Source: Glandiceps talaboti (Eukaryota > Hemichordata > Enteropneusta > Spengelidae). From it: a DNA stretch of 64,000 bases. Shown here in pieces: positions 59,338 to 64,000 of this stretch (its first letter is position 1; the number at the start of each line of letters is the position of its first letter). The notes under the pieces are model-generated. The model saw only the letters and a list, made by a program, of their open reading frames with translations. It had not been told where the DNA came from and made no database searches. The stretch spans positions 17,983,050 to 18,047,049 of the forward strand of contig NC_135559.1 of the NCBI RefSeq assembly GCF_964340395.1, written 5' to 3'. Both the position numbers and the translations under genes were made by a program.

Positions 59338-60091
59338 CTGTATTTCAATCAAAGTTGTCGAAGAGAACTTGTGTTTGTGAATAATATACAATTGTACCTG
59401 ATATACGAGCCAATGACCCAATTACTGTATCGAAAGCAAAAAATGGCATTAAGTTTGAACTCACAAGTCTTCGTCAAAAACGCACTCCCTCACATGCTTT
59501 ACTTCTATCATGATTTTAAATGACATTAGTAATAAATAGGAAAAAAATTTAATAAATTTTATATGTATTATAAAAGTGTCTGCGACATGCGGGATAGGGC
59601 TGGATTTAGATAATTTACCCATTTGGCCAAGGTCAAAGGTCAGGGTCTCCAACGAAAGTTTACACATAATAATTTAGGGATAGACACTATAATGTAGTCT
59701 CTATGTATTCAAGTTTTCGAGTTATGCCATAAATAGTCATTGTTAACAACAAACATGGCTGGCATGCCACTTGGACACTTGTGTATGTTGTGAACTGAAG
59801 TGACTTGCACATGTCCCATATGACAAGTCATCTTTGCGCCTGGCTTAAAAGTAACTGGATATTGCATGTCTGAGAAATGCATTATGGACGGACTAACAGA
59901 CCCACTGTAATAATCAATTAAACTGGGCTCTTTTTTCGCAACTGCATGCTTTGAGGCAAGAAGTAGTGAATTTATTATTCATCTATCATAAATGTACTTC
60001 TACTTAGGCCCTAGAGGCAACTCAAGACAAATGCTTGGTGAGTGAATATGAAACAAGTTTCAAACTGGTATTATAACTCATGCTATACAGC
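59338..60091. other. Probable intron of the minus-strand gene; nothing else seen
   Basis: Non-coding, AT-rich; no element termini recognised. Confidence 0.4.
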
Positions 60092-61107
60092 AGTACTATT
60101 ATGTATGGTACTCTGTATGGTACAGCTGTACTATTATGTATGGTACTATGTATGGTACAGCTGTACTACTATGTATGGTACTATGTATGGTACAGCTGTA
60201 CTACTATTATAGTACTATGTATGGTACAGCTATACTACTATGTATAGTACTATGTATGGTACAGCTGTACTATTATGTATGGTACTATGTATGGTACAGC
60301 TGTACTACTATTATAGTACTATGTATGGTACAGCTGTACTACTATGTATAGTACTATGTATGGTACAGCTGTACTACTATGTATAGTACTATGTATGGTA
60401 CAGCTGTACTACTATGTATAGTACTATGTATGGTACAGCTGTACTACTATGTATAGTACTATGTATGGTACAGCTGTACTACTATGTATAGTACTATGTA
60501 TGGTACAGCTGTACTACTATGTATAGTACTATGTATGGTACAGCTGTACTACTATGTCTAGTACTATGTATGGTACAGCTGTACTACTATGTATAGTACT
60601 ATGTATGGTACAGCTGTACTATTATGTATAGTACTATGTATGGTACAGCTGTACTACTATGTCTAGTACTATGTATGGTACAGCTGTACTACTATGTCTA
60701 GTACTATGTATGGTACAGCTGTACTACTATGTATAGTACTATGTATGGTACAGCTGTACTATTATGTATAGTACTATGTATGGTACAGCTGTACTACTAT
60801 GTATAGTACTATGTATGGTACAGCTGTACTACTATGTATAGTACTATGTATGGTACAGCTGTACTACTATGTCTAGTACTATGTATGGTACAGCTGTACT
60901 ATTATGTATAGTACTATGTATGGTACAGCTGTACTACTATGTATAGTACTATGTATGGTACAGCTGTACTACTATGTCTAGTACTATGTATGGTACAGCT
61001 GTACTACTATGTCTAGTACTATGTATGGTACAGCTGTACTACTATGTATAGTACTATGTATGGTACAGCTGTACTACTATGTATAGTACTATGTATGGTA
61101 CAGCTGT
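60092..61107. repeat. 35-bp minisatellite with perfect palindromic core, about 29 copies
   Basis: The unit is AGTACTATGTATGGTACAGCTGTACTACTATGTAT, given here in two parts: AGTACTATGTATG and GTACAGCTGTACTACTATGT. GTACAGCTGTAC is a perfect 12-bp palindrome and AGTACT another. The copies are nearly identical; variants (GTCTAG for GTATAG, ATTATG for CTATG) are interspersed. The first units, at 60092-60360, are irregular. It sits in an intron of the minus-strand gene. Confidence 0.95.
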
Positions 61108-61295
61108 TGTATTTTAGAAACATTGCAAAATACAACTAAACATAGCTTTGCCTAACTGTCACTGAATGTACAACTAAAAGTGATGGCATACAGGAAATAA
61201 ATTAATCCTCAAAGTAATACACTTAATGTATAGTACCCAAATAGCAGTAAAGGTGACAAAAAACATGAAACCAACAGCTTAAATTCATACAGTAC

Positions 61296-61472
61296 CTCCT
61301 TGTCAATAAACTCCAGTGTTTGGTTCAACGTCAGATTGGTCCTCACTTCACTGATGGACAGATCATCAACATCTACATTACAAACTTTTTGATGATTTTT
61401 CAAACAGCCTATAGTAACTTCCTTTCCACAATTCACACAGGATACTTTGGCTGCCTTACTTTCTCGCTCTTC
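61296..61472 (-). CDS. Passenger gene exon 2: zinc-finger segment
   Basis: Minus strand, 177 nt, phase 0 at both ends: acceptor TTTGTTTCTGCTTTAG and donor AAGGAG|GTACTG. It encodes EERESKAAKVSCVNCGKEVT, then IGCLKNHQKVCNVDVDDL and ends TLEFIDKE. C-x2-C...H...C gives a single treble-clef-like zinc site. In the G2E3-like/HECT proteins that are high-copy in fish, cnidarians and lancelets, a C-x2-C...L..H...C motif of this kind follows the N-terminal domain at the same distance (from memory). The exon shows no disruption. Confidence 0.75.
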
Positions 61473-62139
61473 CTAAAGCAGAAACAAAATTACAAATAAT
61501 TAAATCTTACTTGATTATTTAATGTTTAATTAAAAAACAGTAGTTACAAACATTTATCAAGCAATACAGGTCTTCCTTAGGGCCACAAGCTTGACTAGTT
61601 CCTAGGAACTATTTTTATAATGTCCATTTTGTGTAAATTTTGATATTTTGTATATTTGTGGATAAATTTAGAGTATTTTGTAAGTCTATAAATTTCTGGC
61701 AATAAAAGTTTTTATATTTGTATATATTAGTATTTGTTAAATGCTGATATCAAATTTTTAAAGGTGGTATGTATGTAAAAGGTACACAAGTTCTCTTGTC
61801 ATTTTGTGCCAGTTTTACCAGCTTTCCACCTTTCTATTGCTGGGGTTCCCATACCTTAAACACCGGGATATGGCCAAGGTCATTTAAAATATAATCGATA
61901 CACACAAACCAAATAAAATTTCTCTTTTGCCAAATCGGATGTGTGCTGAAATGAGTGTCTAAGAAAAATAAATCATCATTCCAGTATTTTCAAAGCTTCA
62001 ACCTATCATAAGATCAATCTGTATATGTTAGCTATGTGCCCCTTATGTATTAGTCTTTCTTTGTATAATTTTATATAAATTTGTTTTAAAATCTATTTCC
62101 TTGTTAATACCTATTATTCATTTCACAAATTCCACTTAC
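61473..62139. other. Intron of the minus-strand passenger gene
   Basis: 667 bp, donor GAG|GTAAGT at 62139 and acceptor at 61473. AT-rich, no further exon. Confidence 0.75.
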
Positions 62140-62493
62140 CTCACAGTGAGCGCTGCTAGCGCTGTGATCTATCTGCATATTCTTTTGCAGGGGTCTCACA
62201 TAAGCTACAGCGTGCTTTAACACGGACTCGTCCCTAAAATAAGGTATCGAATAGCCACTGCTAGGCATGGGTAGAGGGGTTAGTAGTTTGCCACCAGCAT
62301 GCATGTTCCTGTATTTTATAAATCCACCACCATCTGCCAGTTTAGGATAATGACGGTATAGAGTTTCCTGCAAATGTTCGAAACCACCATCCCCATCAAA
62401 CGTTATTTTTCGTGTGCCCAGTTCCACCTTCCATAGTTCCTCTCGTTCCAGTAGGGATGGTACACAAGACGTATCGTCGCTGTCGTGATGCAT
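62140..62493 (-). CDS. Passenger gene exon 1: N-terminal domain of a G2E3-like/HECT-type protein
   Basis: Starts at the Met encoded at 62493 and ends CAC TGT GAG|GTAAGT (phase 0). It reads LGTRKITFDGDGGFEHLQET, LYRHYPKLADGGGFIKYRNM, LPMPSSGYSIPYFRDESV and LKHAVAYVRPLQKNM. The pattern 'FP.L...GGF...R......L...P...GYS...L......IRPLQ..L' is what I remember for the N-terminal domain of many predicted 'G2/M phase-specific E3 ubiquitin ligase-like' proteins that end in a HECT domain. HECT ligases carry ubiquitin on a Cys and pass it to substrate. No HECT core was recognised downstream, so the gene may be truncated, decayed or simply not detected. An upstream exon is possible; the Met is the first in this frame after a stop-rich region. 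The frame is clean, in contrast with the decayed transposase. Confidence 0.7.
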
Positions 62494-62702
62494 GCATGTC
62501 TTACTGCTTCCGGGTCGATTACCGTTATGATCCTCAGCTTACTTGTTAGAATCTGAAGAAAACTTCTATGACGAAATATGACGTAGGGTATGACGCGTCG
62601 TGACGTAGTTGAGTTGACAATCAGCCATCCTAAGGGGTACCAGTTTGGTAATAGTACATAGATTGATTCATCGGCCAGATGCATTGACTTGTCGTTTTCA
62701 AG

Positions 62703-62985
62703 AGTTTGACTATCATCCAGACCTGACTTATCACTTGATGTTCCTGACTTGTCATTTGACGGACCTGACTTATCACTTGACGTTCCTGACTTGTCAATTA
62801 ACAGACCTGACTTATCACTTGACGTTCCTGACTTGTCAATTGACGGACCTGACTTATCACTTGACGTTCCTGACTTGTCAATTGACGGACCTGACTTATC
62901 ACTTGACGCTCCTGACTTGTCATTTGATGTACCTGACTTGTCACTTGATGTACCTGACTTATCACTTGACGAGTTCGACTTTTGA
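62703..62985 (-). repeat. Right subterminal array of 21-bp units
   Basis: About 13 units in inverse orientation to the left array (minus-strand TCAAGTGATAAGTCAGGT type alternating with TCAATTGACAAGTCAGGAACG). The order of variants near the tip matches the left array, then diverges. Confidence 0.9.
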
Positions 62986-63007
62986 CGTGGATTACGTACG
63001 CTCCATA
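62986..63007 (-). repeat. Right terminal inverted repeat (outer part)
   Basis: Reads TATGGAGCGTACGTAATCC on the minus strand from 63007. It carries a CGTA tandem duplication that the left end lacks. Confidence 0.85.
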
Positions 63008-63015
63008 TCATGTTG
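63008..63015. repeat. 8-bp target-site duplication, right copy
   Basis: TCATGTTG, identical to 43278-43285. Confidence 0.85.
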
Positions 63016-63420
63016 TCTGTAACACAACTTTTGAAGGTAACGTGAGCAGTTTGAGAGACATAGAAAGTACTGAGGTATGGTGATTGGTGAACTTGTATTC
63101 TGTGAGCAGTGATAGATGTGCCGGCATCTTGATCTGTGGTTTCCTCATTGAGAAGACAGTCATATTCAGTGTCGATATCGAGTATTTTAGCAATCTATTT
63201 CTCCTTACTCATGAATTTACGATCTCGGTCAGGTAGGAACTTACACTCGCTTAGAAAATGATGATCTGGTCGACTAGCCTGCTTACACAGGGGACAGGAT
63301 CAATAAGGTTTTGGGCCACTCTGTTCTGCCTTGGGGTTGACTTGCAGAATGGGTGTTGAAATTGTCTTTGCGAGGAGTAAAGTTAAAATTGAATGCAACA
63401 GTGCACATGACAATGGCATG
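63008..63420 (-). pseudogene. Older LTR retroelement, gag/protease part right of the giant transposon
   Basis: Minus strand, reading toward 63008. A gag-tail linker (FNFNFTPRKDNFNTHSASQP) is followed by a zinc-knuckle-like CPLCKQASRPDHHFLSECKF, as in K02A2.6-type Gypsy elements. Next is IQVHQSPYLSTFYVSQTAHV, the start of the protease domain, reaching the codons at the target duplication. One in-frame stop lies after MSKEK. The protein continues in the same frame at 43285 on the other side of the 19.7-kb insertion. Confidence 0.7.
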
Positions 63421-64000
63421 TTCGGCCATATGGATTTTATCCAGGAGAGAAGATAAAGCCTGCGAGTACAGGTTCAGTATAAATTAACTTCATTTATCAT
63501 CTATGAAGATCACATTATGGAACTTTTAATTTTTGTCAGAAAGCATTGGCCATTGGAGTCGAATATTTATATGGCATGTGCTGTAACTAGTGTGATAAAT
63601 AACATGTTTATGTAATATGTGCAATTGTGTTTAAACGTAACTCTAGGTGAAGTGATATTAAAGAATATAGGTAAGAAACAGGGAGCAAACAAATTATTCA
63701 GTTCAGACAGCGTCATGCCTTTGTAGAAAAGTTTTTTCTTCCATCACAATCCAAAGCACAGTGATGCCCCTATGGCCCTATCCAAACTTTTCAAAACAGG
63801 GTGACCCCTACCAATCCACCAGGCCAAAGAAATTGACTGGTCTCTTAGTAAATTTTCCTAACTATATTCACTATTTCATATCGAAATGGTGTACAAACAT
63901 GTACTGTTTACTTTTTAAGCACGGCATGTAGTGTGGGAAATGATATGGTGTGTTACAAAACACATGTTGACAGATTGCGCTCGTGAAACATCATACGTTA
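63421..64000. other. Non-coding; inverted copy of the G-rich dispersed repeat
   Basis: 63725-63860 is the reverse complement of the G-rich repeat at 36890-37030 (CCATCACAATCCAAA, CAGGGTGACCCCTACC). No gene was recognised. Confidence 0.5.

Noticed and set aside
57036-59340. HECT catalytic domain of the passenger gene
   Set aside because: The expected conserved Cys-containing C-lobe could not be found in any frame; only weak N-lobe-like similarity at 58.7-58.85 kb.
62403-63011. Single 202-codon minus-strand frame across the right terminus
   Set aside because: It runs from retroelement codons through the transposon terminus and array into the region upstream of the passenger gene, and is a chance fusion.

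Overview
Animal genomic DNA, AT-rich, with GT-AG introns, many microsatellites and minisatellites, and a very mixed transposon load: Penelope-like, two or more non-LTR clades, Ty3/Gypsy, TIR and foldback DNA elements. No bacterial operon, CRISPR array or tRNA was seen. The repeats and protein families suggest a marine invertebrate such as an amphioxus, hemichordate, brachiopod or mollusc, but I cannot name the species.

Left part (about 3.5-23.4 kb, + strand): one host gene. Three large exons (3517-4131, 13091-13774, 17399-18034) each encode about four repeats of 40-50 residues that look like tectonin/tachylectin-type beta-propeller blades. A 30-nt linker exon (19117-19146) and a last exon (23190-23338) with a transmembrane helix and a short basic/acidic tail follow. 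Every internal junction is phase 1, so exons can be duplicated without frame damage. The second and third propeller exons lie in a tandem duplication that includes their introns. The product is inferred to be a single-pass membrane protein with an extracellular propeller. A separate signal-peptide exon with a phase-1 donor (36298-36427) may start a second gene of this type. An unassigned last exon ends at 31275.

Middle (23-43 kb): foldback elements, dead non-LTR retrotransposons (Tx1-like and CR1/Jockey-like), a Gypsy gag remnant, and a 49-bp hairpin minisatellite grown inside a dead LINE.

Right part (43286-63007): the most striking object, a 19,722-bp DNA transposon. It has inverted termini starting TATGGAGCGTA, inward-facing subterminal arrays of 21-bp units, and a perfect 8-bp target duplication (TCATGTTG). 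It interrupts the protease region of an older minus-strand LTR retroelement whose two halves flank it. Inside are a decayed, intron-containing integrase-like (DDE) transposase on the + strand and, converging on it from the right end, a spliced gene on the - strand whose N-terminal part resembles G2E3-like/HECT ubiquitin-ligase proteins. A 1.3-kb TIR element and a young Ty3/Gypsy element (two 384-bp LTRs differing at one base) are nested within it. The Gypsy copy sits nine bases upstream of a transposase exon. Four minisatellite or microsatellite expansions fill much of the rest.
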